Shown: positions 40,791 through 52,107 of the stretch, in pieces
Position numbering within the stretch: position 1 is the first letter of the stretch
Layout: the number at the start of each line of letters is the position of its first letter
Assembly (NCBI GenBank): GCA_951799405.1
Contig: OX637342.1
Coordinates: 5,518,001 to 5,582,000 of the forward strand
Direction: 5' to 3'
DNA from: Agapetus fuscipes
Lineage: Eukaryota > Arthropoda > Insecta > Trichoptera > Glossosomatidae
DNA length: 64,000 nucleotides
Translations under genes and position numbers: made by a program
Notes under the pieces: model-generated
Database searches by the model: none
What the model was told of the DNA's origin: nothing
What the model saw: only the letters and a program-made list of their open reading frames with translations

Positions 40791-41874
40791 ATATTTTACA
40801 GATAGATATAATAAACCTTGTTCATTTTTTAAACTTTAAAAAAATAAAATATTTATGCAATAAGTTGGAAGGTAATCGAGTAAAAATTATTTTAAGTTTA
40901 ACTGGAAAAAACATTAAAAACATAACACGATTAAGTAAATGATATTTTATTTTATTCCCTACATGTGAATATAATTAAAACAGTGTGTTAACATTTATGA
41001 ACATAATATGATAATAACACAACATATACATAAAATAATTAATGTAATGTTTTAACGAGGATCGTGGCATACCCGCAGAAAACCAGTTGCTTAAATACTC
41101 AAGTATAAAACAATACGTTTACACACAATTATAACGTACCAACAGGAAAATGATGAAAACTAAAAAAGCTGCTCTTGTGAGCGTTTTAGTTTTCAGATAT
41201 TTTTCTATGGTTGAGATAGTAATTTGTTATACTTGGGATACGGAGATGCATTAAAAAACCGACGTCACCTAATGAATTCGTTTGCTTATGAAAATTGCAT
41301 CGCCGTAAATGGCCAGGTCGCGTTTCAGCCGTAAAGTCTAATTCAATATTGGATGCTGGAGAAAACTGATGTAATGGATGATAGCCTTGAATGCATTAAG
41401 ATGAATCCAATACCTTCCATCACTGCAGGCTTCACGACTATGATGATGGTAAAGGTAGGCGAGTTCACTTAAATTTTATTATTCGTAAAAAAAGGTATTT
41501 AAATTGTTATTTTTCTTTCGAAAATGTTTTGCATCTTTATCAATAAAAAAGATGATATGCAATTTTTCTAAATAAATTGACCATCTATAAGTCAAAACTT
41601 GCATTTGAAGCAGTTAGATTGTTGGTGACTGAAATATGTTTTCATATTTTTTTCAAACATTTAGAGAGAAAATCATTTTTGATAATAACTTTGGAATAAA
41701 GAATACGCATCCCACCTAGAAAACAATAGCTTTAACAGCTTTCTTATTGTCTTGACCGTCATTATTTTTGTCAGTTGTATGAAAATAACAATACTCTTAG
41801 CTTTCAAGGTACACGTCATCATCCAAATATAAATAAAGTGACCACTTTTTTCGCTGAATTATTTATAATTTCAG
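40791..41874. other. AT-rich DNA, nothing recognised
   Basis: No supported feature over about 1 kb. Confidence 0.4.
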
Positions 41875-42250
41875 TACATCTCATTTATTTTTCGCTCGAT
41901 GGCGCTCCAGTCCATATTATTTCTCCATGCCCTCTTAGACGTTCGCCTTCAGCTCCTACTGTCCTCAGTGGCCGACTTTCAACTTGTCACCTTAAAAGAG
42001 GCTGCGCTACATCCCTTTTCACTCCGTCCTCCCACCTCATGTTCAGTCATAACTCTGTTCATCCTGTGCCTCACAGAACTGTGGGGTAAGTCTGCTTTCG
42101 GTCACTTCTCGATCAAGACTCCCCGTGTCGGAGCTCAGCCAACGTGCAGCTTCGGGAGACTTCGGGTTGTGCCGAAGGAACACGACTATTTCCGCAGTCC
42201 TTCGGCTAACGACTGCGGCACCCTCACAAGTCATCACGCACTGACGTCAT
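41875..42250. other. GC-richer island, possible exon or promoter
   Basis: Preceded by a splice-acceptor-like TTTATAATTTCAG (41863-41875) and containing a donor-like GTGGGGTAAGT near 42080-42090. Long frames on both strands, none recognisable. A CRE (TGACGTCA) lies at 42242-42249 and another at 42326-42333; a palindrome-like CCGAAGGA...TCCTTCGG spans 42172-42206. Could be an exon of an unknown gene, but composition alone does not prove it. Confidence 0.3.
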
Positions 42251-42606
42251 GGCAATGTCTTTTTAATTTTATTTATGTTCTTCTTTGTATAATAACATAA
42301 CATCATTTATCCGCCTACTTTTAGTGACGTCAGTGAAGAAACCTGTGATAGCAGGTGTTGATGAACATCATTCTACAATACAATAAATGTACCAGGTAGG
42401 GAAACGTGTGGATAATATTTATTCATTGACGTGAACAACTGTATTTATGTACCTACCTATATCATTTTGCATATGCGTATGCCATCTACATTTATCGTTA
42501 TTTATATAATGAGAAGATACTACTTATTTACATAATGAAGGTACCTATACTTCACAATTGTTTTACTTTTTATTCGTTATTTTTCCTCGTAATAAGGGCT
42601 TCTATC
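42251..42606. other. No recognised feature
   Basis: AT-rich apart from the CRE at 42326. Confidence 0.4.
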
Positions 42607-42832
42607 TTAAGTCTATCTATATTCTAAGCTGCAAAGATATTTTATATTAAATGCATGCCCACATACAGGCACATGTAGGTTCACGCCAACACATTATGCA
42701 TGTAAGCATATAAATAAACAAAACATCACATGAACACTAACCTTGCAACTCCTGCCGCCCTTACCTGAAACCAGGGTGGCATTGGCATAAGTAAACTAAT
42801 TTTTACAGCACGGGGGGTCAGCGTCATACCAA
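42607..42832 (-). repeat. Alpha repeat copy, diverged
   Basis: Tail ATTCTAAGCTGC and GGGGGGTCAGCGTCATACCA head. Confidence 0.7.
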
Positions 42833-43051
42833 GAAAATACCGAAGAAAATAGTTGTGTATAATTGTATTAGAAAGTACATACCTTCGTATGAATTGTATC
42901 AAATGCTGATGAAGAGATGAATATGGAGGAGTGAGGAGATTGTGAAATAATGGGATATACCTACAAAGCGAGCGTAAAAGAACTAAATGAATGAAAAAGG
43001 TGATGGATATGAATGAATTCAAAGAGGCAGGTATGTAAGGATAGGAAGAAA

Positions 43052-43125
43052 TGGAGGCAGCTCTACAGAGGCTCTGGCCACCCCTAGTGGAATGGTGACA
43101 GAGCTACAGTTACAGTAGTGGCGAC
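43052..43125 (-). repeat. SINE-B head fragment
   Basis: GGCAGCTCTACAGAGGCTCT, GGCCACCCCTAGTGGAATGG and a GTTACAGTAG block, shared with 33829-33885 and 45955-46020. The tRNA-like unit is absent. Confidence 0.55.
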
Positions 43126-43570
43126 ACAAAACTATGGCTCGTGCCACAATATCAAAAGTCCCTACCGAACCTACCAGTACGCGAGATTCATACTAATTTA
43201 AAACCTACACGGGGATCTGTATACTTAGCGCACTCCAACAATTGATGCAAACTTAAACGTTCACTAGATTCGCTGTTTCACATGTCCATATATTTTTGGT
43301 GAAACGCTATGGTGGAACTCACGTGTAAGCCTTAATACTCTGAGTACTGGTAATTGATTGAACAAAAATGTTTATTGTAATCGATGTGCGCACGAGAATG
43401 GAATACTGAATCTCATTTTGTATTGAAGCTTTTTTTTTTTGACAGTGGGTGGCATCTTAATCATTCGCAGCAAGAAGTCTTGCACTAATTTGAGCTTAAA
43501 GTAAAATTTCTTCATGGCTTTTATTTGTATTTATTTGCTGACAATACTGAAAATATGTATTAGTAATGTG
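43126..43570. other. Unrecognised; one Kappa copy
   Basis: 43250-43400 has AACGTTCACTAGATTCGCTG and TTTTTGGTGAAACGCTATGG. Confidence 0.4.
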
Positions 43571-43793
43571 ATTCCTTGGTTTGTAGGTTGGTATGAGACT
43601 GACTACCCACACTGTAAAAAATGGTTCACTTTGCCGGTGTCACCCCTGTTTCAGAAAAGGTCGGCAAAGGTTGCAGGTTGCAGGTTTCATTTGAGGTTTG
43701 GATTTTAATTTGCAAGTACACACTACACATGCAGCATTTGTAAGCGCGCACTTACACGTGTCAGTCTCATACTAACCTATAACTCAAGGAATA
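43571..43793 (+). repeat. Alpha copy joined to an inverted Alpha end
   Basis: Plus copy to 43757 (ACTTACACGTGT), then directly GTCAGTCTCATACTAACCTA, which is the 5' end of Alpha in reverse. Confidence 0.75.
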
Positions 43794-44156
43794 ATATATT
43801 GCTCGAGACATATTATTATATTTTTCACGTTAGGCAAGAATGTGTTACATTTACTTTCAAATCCCAGCTTTCTCATTAAACACTAGTGCATTTTTTTTGC
43901 AATTAATATTGTAGGTATCAAAAACTATCTTGCATATTTTTTCAAACTTGTTCTTTCGTTTGACTTAATATAATTATGAGTAAAAAAAATCAGAATGTTA
44001 AAAAATCTAAATAGGGGACCAGTATTTGTATTTTTTTCTTAATGCAGTTTCTACTTTTTCTGCATATAAGAAATTTTTGACTTTTTTTGTATAGATTTCT
44101 TTTTATGGTTTTGTTGTTGTTTTTTTTTTATACTTAAATGTTATTTATTGCTCGTA
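43794..44156. other. AT-rich DNA, nothing recognised
   Basis: T-rich tracts near 44090-44130. Confidence 0.4.
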
Positions 44157-44405
44157 TTCCTTGACTTATAGGTTGGTATGAGGCTGACCACCCATACTGT
44201 AAAAAATGGTTCACTTTGCCAATGTCACCCCTGTTTCAGGGAATGTCGGCAAGAGTTGGAGGGCTCATGTTCATTTGAGGTTTGGATTTCATTTGTAAGT
44301 ACACAATCAGCATTTGTAAGCGCGAACTACACGTGTTTGTTTGTGGGCATACATCTGAGAGCTTTGAATGAATATATCCTTGCAACTTAGATTATAGATT
44401 ATAGA
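44157..44405 (+). repeat. Alpha repeat copy, near full length
   Basis: From TTCCTTGACTTATAGGTTGG to a variant tail (GATTATAGATTATAGATTAC). Confidence 0.8.
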
Positions 44406-44407
44406 TT

Positions 44408-44777
44408 ACAGTAGGTATCAACAAAAATATATTTCAAAGTAGATTAACACAACATTTCATTTTCTAAGCGATCCATTTCATTCAGAATTAATAGACACAT
44501 ATTTTAAATTTATCTCCCTTGGATTAAAAATTAAATCATTATTGATATTTAATTAACCAAACAGTTTATCCTCTGATGGTGTTTCATCACGCAACGTTGC
44601 TTCTAGAATCCCGCCATTTTGTTAGTCGATGGTTGAAGACAAAACAACAACAACAAAATAACCAATAGGTCAACGTTTGACATTTAGAATAAAAGCAAAT
44701 AGGTTTTTAACAACTTTACTAAATCCACAGCTCGCTTGTGTTGCGTGGGTTAGTCAACTAACATGCATGGTCAGTAC
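44408..44777. other. No recognised feature
   Basis: Contains CCGCCATTTTG at 44611, an isolated YY1-like string. Confidence 0.35.
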
Positions 44778-45050
44778 TCAGTAGCCATTGAACTTAGTAA
44801 ATATTGCTAATTGAAGCAAGTAGCTTGATTCATTGTACTGTTCACACGGAGACAGTGTGCAAGTGTTGATCTCATCAGCATTATCAACTTCTGAAGGTAA
44901 TGCCTTGTTGTGCCAGCTGTCTTTGTTGGTTGTCATCCTCTTGAGCTGCGAATTAAAGGAGACATCTTTGAGCCACTTCAAATTCTGGGTGTAAGAAATT
45001 TTTGGGCGACTTTTTGTTCATCGTCCTAAGATATCTCCTTCAAAGATTTT
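44778..45050 (-). pseudogene. LINE C-terminal fragment
   Basis: Minus strand: TKSRPKISYTQNLKWLKDVS, FNSQLKRMTTNKDSWHNKAL, PSEVDNADEINTC. The 'RPKxxW..DV...L....xxNRxxW' pattern is that of the C-terminal tail of several non-LTR retrotransposon polyproteins. A nucleotide relative lies at 34410-34600. An in-frame stop upstream shows decay. Confidence 0.5.
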
Positions 45051-45097
45051 ACAAAGAAATGTGGCGTGTCTATAATAATAAGTTTAAGTTTGGTTTA

Positions 45098-45405
45098 ACG
45101 CAACTAAGCTACACATGTAGTGTAACTTCTTACCGCGTCAAGCCCAAAGGATTTCTAGACCTATTTATTTTACAAGTAAGAGGGCCGGCCTTACACCAAC
45201 CCCATCAGTTAAAGTGAGGGTGTCCCAGCTCCCCATGACGCTGGTAGTCATTTTTAGTGAAGGCTGAGTAAACCCTGGCGGTATTTTGTGACGGGTTTTG
45301 AAATAAACTCCGGATCGGGAAATTGTTTCTGACGCCCTCGTCGGGATTCGAACCCGAGCTCTCGGCATGGAATGCAAGCACTCTGAGCTATCGACTGGAC
45401 GTTTT
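45098..45405 (-). repeat. SINE-A copy
   Basis: Complete; the head reads GTCCAGTCGATAGCTCAGAG on the minus strand with a gap before the B box GGGTTCGAATCC. Confidence 0.8.
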
Positions 45406-45700
45406 CCTCTTCAAAATGTGAGTCATCTTTTCTTTCTTCTGCTTTTTACGAAACGTTTTTATTGGACTTACTTTCGGCCCATGAAGTCTTAGTCGTCTTC
45501 CTCCTAATCCACAATTCGTATGTCTCTAGGTGGTCCTTTTCATATTTCTGGAAATGCGACATGTAGAAAGAATGGATGATGCGATGTTAGACTGACAAAG
45601 AATATATCACCACTTTAAATGTAAAACTGAATAATTCCTGGATTAATTGTGCGTAGCTTCTCATAGTAAGAGAAGTTATTATAATAAAGTTTTCATTATA
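45406..45700. other. No recognised feature
   Basis: Includes a Beta-like string GTAAAACTGAATAATTCC at 45622 without the rest of that element. Confidence 0.35.
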
Positions 45701-45729
45701 AAGTTCTTATCTACACGACTTTCACACAA

Positions 45730-45836
45730 AATATAAATGGTATATTTTTTTGTACTCCACCAGGATTCAAACCCACAACTTTCCATTTACGAGCCCGAAG
45801 TGTTGCCATTAGACTACAGACCGGTCGGAACTTACC
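45730..45836 (-). repeat. SINE-B tRNA-like unit
   Basis: Minus strand: GACCGGTCTGTAGTCTAATG, GCAACACTTCGGGCTCGTAA, B box GGGTTTGAATCC. First of two adjacent copies. Confidence 0.65.
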
Positions 45837-45849
45837 GGAAAACATATTT

Positions 45850-46030
45850 GAAAATAAAGATGTTATATTTGTTGTGCTCCTCCGGGATTCCGACATCCTT
45901 CTATTTACGAGTTATAAGCGTTACCAATAGACTACGGAAGGATAGTAAGAAGTGAAGACAGCTCTGCACAGGCACTATCCACCGCTAAAGGAACGACAAC
46001 ACAGTTACTGTTACAGTAACTATCCACTTG
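45850..46030 (-). repeat. SINE-B copy with head
   Basis: Head (AGTAACTGTGTTGTCGTTCC, GATAGTGCCTGTGCAGAGCT) then a tRNA-like unit with TAGTCTATTGGTAACGC. Directly adjacent to the previous copy. Confidence 0.65.
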
Positions 46031-46107
46031 GAGCGTGTTTACACCGCTCATGACTCACATTATTTTATTGTAAGTAAACACAGATGGAGTTCGCCCGGCC
46101 GTAACGC

Positions 46108-46449
46108 AACGCAAAAAAAACGCAACTAAGCTACACATATAGTGTAACTTCTTGCCGCGTTATCCCCGAAGGGGTCGCATGTGGCGAGTTGAACCTATTT
46201 ATTTTTACAGGTAAGGGGGCCGGCCTTACGCCAACCACTTCAGTTGAAGTGGAGGTTTCCCAGCTCCCGAGAGTGCTGGTACTCATTTCTTGTGAAGGCT
46301 GAGTAAACCTTGCCGGTATTTTATTTTGGGTTTTTTAAATAAACACCGAAACGGGAAATCATTTCTGACACCGTCGCGTCGGTGGGATTCGAACCCGAGC
46401 TTTCGGCATGGAATGCAAGCACTCTACCACCTGAGCTATCGACCGGACT
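46108..46449 (-). repeat. SINE-A copy, well preserved
   Basis: Minus-strand head GTCCGGTCGATAGCTCAGGT, B box GGGTTCGAATCCC, full body and an A/C-rich tail (AACGCAAAAAAAACGCAACT). Confidence 0.85.
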
Positions 46450-46789
46450 AATGTATGTTGCCGTGTGGAATCTTTTTATGTCTTTTACATCTTTGAGGTC
46501 TGGCGCGTCGTCCCTGGTGGGTCTTGCCCTCCTTTCATATTGTTTTTATGGACCCCTGTCAGAAAAGGCACCGCCGCTTGTCGAGTATGGACAAATCGTA
46601 TCGGACAAATTGACTCGAATCGCATAATTGAGCGGTAAAGATAGAATGATTTGTTTTTTTGTTTTGAGTTTGTTTTTTTGGTGACGTCAAAGATCTTTTG
46701 TAAACAATTGAATCAGTTGTATGACATCGCAATCTTTTGTGGAATACGTTGAATTTATTCGTTTCTATAAATGCAGAAGATGGGTATGC
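46450..46789. other. No recognised feature
   Basis: Short frames on both strands only. Confidence 0.35.
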
Positions 46790-47006
46790 AAAGATAGGTA
46801 GGTTAGACTTAAGATTCAAATTACATGCATTTCCTAAGAAAACATGTAGGTATAAGTTCACGATTGCACATACAACAAAAAAATCCAATCACAAAAGAAA
46901 ATAAGCCATGCAACTCTCACTTCTTTGAAACCGAAGGGACATTGGCAAAGTGTTTTTATTTTAAAGTATTGGGGTTCAGCCTCATACCAAGCTATAAGTC
47001 AAGGTA
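46790..47006 (-). repeat. Alpha repeat copy, diverged
   Basis: CATACCAAGCTATAAGTCAA head and GAAACCGAAGGGACATTGGC core. Confidence 0.7.
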
Positions 47007-47660
47007 TTGCCATCCTCTCATCCAATAAGATTGTTTCAATTTACCTATCACTAAACTATAAAAAGTCAAATCTAGTTACAAAAATGCATACCGAATAAAT
47101 TATCACATTGATGGTATTCCGAGAAACGATTTTGAAATTCATTTGTAACTGAATATCAAACCATAAACAAAAAAGCTAATCATGGGCCCTTTGCGGTGAC
47201 GCCGAGGAGCCGAGATTTCTCGTATTAAGATGTGATTAATTATCCCGAAACATATTTTCTGTCCAAAAAGGGGCGGGAACACTTGGATTTATTTTCATGC
47301 ACAGCTTCTGTTTAAAGACGAAGTCAGACGATTCAAAATTGTCGTGGAAATGAACCATTCAGACGTGAACGAAAATTGAACGGTCCAAACATGTTTTGTT
47401 CGTGTGAATCGAAACGCAAATGATCGAAAAGCAAATTGTCCGACACGAATGTAAATGTGACATTCGGTAGACTTTGTTAATTTTTTTTGTTGATATTTAT
47501 ACCAAGAAAAGAAAATATATTATGAATGAATGAAACAACTGAAGGTTTGACTAAATGTTCATTTAAAAATGGACAAAGGTCATTACAATTTTTTTAATTA
47601 ATTAAGAACGGCTTGTCATTCATTATTAAATGGTCTATTTTCAATAATTAAAACGCTATT
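47007..47660. other. No recognised feature
   Basis: AT-rich, with a stretch of weak repeats around 47340-47460 (GTGAACGAAAATTGAACGG / GTGAATCGAAACGCAAATG). Confidence 0.35.
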
Positions 47661-48020
47661 ACGCTACGCTACTAAGCTACACATATAGTGTAACTTCTTG
47701 CCGCGTTTTCCTCGAATGGGTCACACGTGGCGGGTGCAACCTATTTATTTTTACAGGTAAAGAGGCCGCCCTTACGCCAGATGATGATGAGTTGGTGTTT
47801 TCTTTATAGCACCATTTCGTGATGTAGTTACTCTAAGCGCGCCAGCCACTTCAGTTGAAGGAGGGGTTTCCCAGCTCCCGAGGGGGTACTCATTTCTTGT
47901 GGAGGCTGGGTAAGCTTTAAAAACCAGCCCCTCAGATTTGTGAAACTTCAAATGAGTTGGATGGCGTAAGGCTGGACCCATTACCTTTGAAAATAAATAG
48001 GTTACACACGCCACATGCAA
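47661..48020. repeat. SINE-A hybrid: minus copy joined to an inverted plus fragment
   Basis: 47661-47780 is minus-strand SINE-A 3' part. 47781-47838 (GATGATGAGTTGGTG...CTCTAAGC) is foreign. 47839-47925 resumes the minus body. 47935-48020 is plus-strand SINE-A (GGCGTAAGGCTGGACCCATT ... CACGCCACATGCAACCC). Confidence 0.7.
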
Positions 48021-48092
48021 CCCTTTTGACTACAACGCTGTCAGCGCGCTATTTGTTCATATACATCAAATCCATTCCCATGTCAATACCCA

Positions 48093-48386
48093 CCGGTCGA
48101 TAGCTCAGTTGGTAGAGTGCTTGTATTCCATGCCGTGAGCTCGGGTTCAAATCCCACCGAGGGTTTCAGAGATGGTTTCTTGTTTCGGTGTTTATTTCTG
48201 ACCTTAGGCTTCACAAGACATGAGTACCAGCCCCCTCGGGAGGTAGAAAACTCCCACTTCAACTGAAGTGGCTGGCGTAAGGCTGGCCCTCTTTCATGTA
48301 AAAATAAATAGGTTCCATTCGACACATGCGACCCCTTCGGGGAAAACGCGGCAAAATGTTACACTATATGTGTAGCTTAGTTGAGT
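48093..48386 (+). repeat. SINE-A copy
   Basis: ACCGGTCGATAGCTCAGTTG head with A box intact; B box reads GGTTCAAATCC. The part from the FTG-like 'accggcaaggttt' block is deleted. Confidence 0.8.
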
Positions 48387-48682
48387 TGAATGAACAAAAA
48401 AATTGAACCGTCTGATATCACATTAAGCTCTAGCGCGTTCTTTGATTTTTTTATCGGAGTTCTTTGATTCACAGGTGCTCCGCTTTAATTGAACATTTTT
48501 TGTTCAAATTGATTATTAGTGGGGTCGGCGATAACTCTCCTGGCTCCGTAATGAACTGCTGTTTCCCCGCCCAGTAGCTGTCCTGACTTCTACGGCCAGC
48601 TACTGTTCTGTAACACCGAAAAAGATACATTTGACTGTACGTTATAAATATACTCCTCTATCTTTTAACAAAACAACTCAGT
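48387..48682. other. No recognised feature
   Basis: Contains a GC-richer stretch (48530-48605) with no identified family. Confidence 0.35.
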
Positions 48683-49690
48683 ACTCTTCTTCTTCTTCGT
48701 GTCAGCTTCACACCGTATTGGTCCAGTAACGAGCAATGTCTACAGCTCTTTGGTTTCCCGCAAAGAGATCATCCATGGAGCAGCTTGTCGGACAGGAGGG
48801 ACAACACCGCATGTGCTCCATAGTTTGCTGAGCTCCACACTCACATAGTGTAGAGTCCTTCTGTCCCAGAAATTCCCAGGTCAACATGTTGACCCGGGCT
48901 CTTCCAACATTGGTTCTCAATCTGTTCATAGATTTTCACACGGGCCACTCGAGATTCTTTTCTGGAGGTAGGCTCTCTGCAGGCTGCACAAAGCTCTCAG
49001 GGCATTCCTCTTTCCATATTCGCAATCTCTCCGCCACTGGATCCGTAGACAAGGGCGGCACGGAACTAAGAAAGCATTGTCTCGACTTCAGGCGCTGCTG
49101 TGATGAAATACCACTTCCGTAAATGCAGTGCTGTGTGCACGTTAGAGCCTTCTGCCTCTCGACTCTCGAAGCCACCTTGCGTCTGATGTGGGGTGGGGCT
49201 ATGCCTGCAAGAGGATATAACTTCTCCATGGGCGTTGGCTTGAGGCATCCTGATACAATACGGCAGGTATCATTCAGCGCGACATCAACTTGCTTTGCAT
49301 GTGCGGAGCGCTCCCATACCGGGGCTGCGTACTCTCCGGCTGAGAAACACAAAGCCATTGCAGTTACACGTATTACTTGTGGCTGCGCACCCCAGTTGGT
49401 GCCCACGAGCTTCCGGAGTAGATTATTACGGGTAGCCACTTTCATTTTTGTGTTGTTGCAGTGGGCTCTATATGTGAGCGACCGGTCAAGGGTAACTCCC
49501 AGGTATTTGGGGTTATCGCTGGGAGGCAGCACTTGGTCTTCCCATCTGATTACTGGTTTCCTTGATGCAAACTTATTCTTTAGATGGAAGTAGGAGACCT
49601 GGGTTTTTGATGGGTTAGGTTTAAGGTAGTTTTATTTGTAGTATTTGGACAACAGGTTTAATCCTTGTTCTAAAGCTAAAGGTATTGAAT
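48683..49690 (-). pseudogene. LINE ORF2 C-terminal fragment, one continuous decayed frame
   Basis: Read on the minus strand: HSIPLALEQGLNLLSKYYK, stop, NYLKPNPSKTQVSYFHLKNK, then PPSDNPKYLGVTLDRSLTYR, LVGTNWGAQPQVIRVTAMAL, AEYA/GEYAAPVWERSAHAKQVDV, CRIVSGCLKPTPMEKLYPLA, GIAPPHIRRKVASRVERQKA, ..EWPV, stop (TGA in place of the usual TGG), KSMNRLRTNVGRARVNMLTW, then a Cys/His cluster CECGAQQTMEHMRCC and a stop at 48708. This is the post-RT region of a non-LTR retrotransposon (YLGVTLDRxLxYxxH; AHxxxVDxxLNxxCRxxxGCLKPTP). The tail ends in a (GAA)n run (48683-48697). Two in-frame stops but no frameshift, so a moderately young dead copy. RT catalytic domain missing. Confidence 0.85.
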
Positions 49691-49692
49691 GT

Positions 49693-49935
49693 TATTGTTT
49701 TTTTTCTGATTGAATTATTACCTACCAGGAAGAATGTCTGATTGTTTTGTAATCACTTGTTACCACTCCAGTGTTGCGCTGCGTTTAACTGCTGTAAGTG
49801 CGTCATTTACGCTATTCATATGTAAGGCTCTTTTCCTACACAAAAATAAAAGTGAAACTACTGATCGCAGAGACAATAATTTTTGGATTTAGCCACAAGC
49901 ACAGATTTTTATGTGCCAGCATGGCACCAACCTAA
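49693..49935 (+). repeat. Direct repeat, copy 1
   Basis: CCACTCCAGTGTTGCGCTGC, GTTTAACTGCTGTAAGTGCG through CACAGATTTTTATGTGCCAG; recurs at 50850-51095 inside a hAT-like element. Confidence 0.75.
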
Positions 49936-50233
49936 AAAATATTTTAAATTTTTTACCTACCAGGTAGAATATCTTACTAGGGGGATTAGATTAGATCAGA
50001 TTGAAATCAAACGAAAATACGCTTCAGTGCTTGGGTTTTACGTTGACGGTGCGTTGATATCCTTTAAGTCTACGATGGGACATGTTAAGCGAAAATAGAG
50101 ACAAATATCGACGTCAACTAAACCACGTTTTTTTCTGCAATTTTCAATGAAAAAATAAATACCGAAAACACAATTAGTCACATGTTGAAATTCCTGTCAT
50201 TTGTTATTTTTCGTAACACAAAGATAATCTTAC
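49936..50233. other. No recognised feature
   Basis: Includes an isolated GATTAGATTAGATCAGATTG, similar to an Alpha tail without the body. Confidence 0.35.
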
Positions 50234-51401
50234 ATGGTTTTCAGTGACGGTTTTAGCACTACCAGCGCAGCGCCTTGGGCGAGATTTCTAAGGCGCCCCT
50301 ATCCATATCCATTCAAATCCATACTAAAAACATATAAAGGGACTCAGGGATGCGCAAATAAAAATAAAATTTCGACATTATCGACGTTTTTTTACAACAG
50401 ATGTGGACAGGTATGTCTCATAATTTCGTTTTAAAATATCATTGACGTGATAGAAACGTATTTCCAGAAAAAAAGCAAAGTTGCTATCGGAGAACATGTT
50501 CATATTTCATGTCCCAAAATCATCGTTGACGGCGGGGGTAAGGGGTAGGCATTTCCAAAAAAAACGCTATTTTTGATATCACGACGATATCAATGTAGTG
50601 TGTGCTCAAATAAAATGGGCAACATAACAAAAATTCTGTCGACGGGGGGGGAGGCAATTTTTGGCAATTTTCACAAATTTCCACAAAATAAATTTCAGGT
50701 TTTCGATCAGAAGTGTTTTCTTTGATATTTTTTATAATATTTGCGTTACTAAACAGCCGCAACTTCACACGCAAAGAGCCGCGTGTGGCTCGCCGCAGGT
50801 TGCCGATCCCTGGCCTATCCCAATCGCAAAACTAATATAATTTTCATGGTTATAATTGTTTTTTTTTTCTTATTGAATTTGTACCTACCGGGTTGAATAT
50901 CTGATTGGTTTACAATTAATTTTGACCACTCCAGTGTTGCGCTGCGTTTAACTGTTGTGAGTGCGTCATTCGCGCTATTCATATTTAAGGCTCTTTTTCT
51001 ACAAAAAAATAAAAGTGAAACTGCTGATCGCAGACACAGCGATTTTTGGATTTAGGGACAAGCACAGATTTTTATGTGCCAGCATGGAACCAACCTGAAA
51101 ATTCAAAATAGCTCCCATGAAAAAATAAAAAATAAACTGACCTTCTTTTTCCAATTTGAATTTAATTTTTTTCTCTGAAATGGAAGTGTGAACAAAAATG
51201 TTATGCGTGATCAAGTTCTGAAAAAAAAATTAAATGTTTTTGTACAAACCATATATTAATTTAGGGACAAGCCCAGATTTTTATGTACCAGCATTGTGCA
51301 CACAGAGGCGTCCTGATACCTAAACTACGGCGCCCATTGTACTTGGCGCCCTGGGCGGACACCCTACCGCTCCCTACCCTAGCGCCGGAACTGATTGTTT
51401 T
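50234..51401. mobile_element. hAT-like non-autonomous element
   Basis: Ends CAGTGACGGTTTTAGCAC (50242) and, inverted, CAGTTCCGGCGCTAGGG (51393), both followed inwards by a GCGCCxTGGGCG block, as in hAT termini. Flanking octamers ATGGTTTT (50234-50241) and ATTGTTTT (51394-51401) match at 7 of 8. No transposase found. The interior holds the terminus of a second hAT (50755-50811, ending GGTTGCCGATCCCTG) and a direct-repeat copy. Confidence 0.55.
50850..51095 (+). repeat. Direct repeat, copy 2
   Basis: Partner of 49693-49935. A further fragment (GGGACAAGCCCAGATTTTTA) lies at 51264. Confidence 0.75.
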
Positions 51402-51837
51402 GTTTATGGATATGATCAATATTAATACCGCGCATTGTGTTTATCACAAAAGCGTCGCTAAATTTCTTAATGCGAGTGATACGAGAAATCCATTACATGC
51501 TCTGATGACAAAGCCAGATAGGCATAAGATTCACAGCCGGCTGGCGCATGCATTTTCTTGCAGTGCGTAGCTTGTGCTGGTAGCCGGAGTGACTTGATAA
51601 ACGACCTAGATGAACTTTATCTTGCATCTTGGTGTACTCTAGCAGAGTTGTTCAGAGTCGCTTGTAGACTAAACATCAGGGTCGAGCATCCCGTATTGGT
51701 AAATGTATCTCGAAGGTAGGCAACATAATATGGTGCAGTGCATCTAAACTTGAAATTATGATTTGATTTGAATAACTGGAACTAAAATTCATTCAGTGTG
51801 AAAGAAAAGAAAAAAAAGTTGCATTTCAAATAAAAAC
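51402..51837. other. No recognised feature
   Basis: Short plus frame crossing 51400-51570 is unrecognised. Confidence 0.35.
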
Positions 51838-52060
51838 TGTTTTACTTTACCAATTTCACTCCTGTTTCAGGGAACGGCGATAGAGGGTTTATGTTTATTT
51901 GAGATTTTATTTTGTACGAACACATGCAGCATGTGTAGGCTTGAAATTAACATTCGAAATTAAAATTGTCTAATGCATTCATATTGCATGCATGACTTTG
52001 TGGGTATGCATTAAATATGATAATTAAGTGTTTATTTATTTTGGCAAATAAGATTATAGA
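51838..52060 (+). repeat. Alpha repeat copy, 5' truncated
   Basis: Begins at TTTACTTTACCAATTTCACT and runs to a diverged tail. Confidence 0.65.
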
Positions 52061-52107
52061 TGATATATAATTAAGATAATTCAATAAAATAATTATATGG
52101 AGAGACC

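Noticed and set aside
49123..49593. 156-codon plus-strand frame
   Set aside because: Antisense shadow of the LINE fragment at 48683-49690, which has clear family motifs.
49693..51095. LTR retrotransposon
   Set aside because: Direct repeats exist, but no TG/CA ends, primer-binding site, gag/pol or target duplication was seen.
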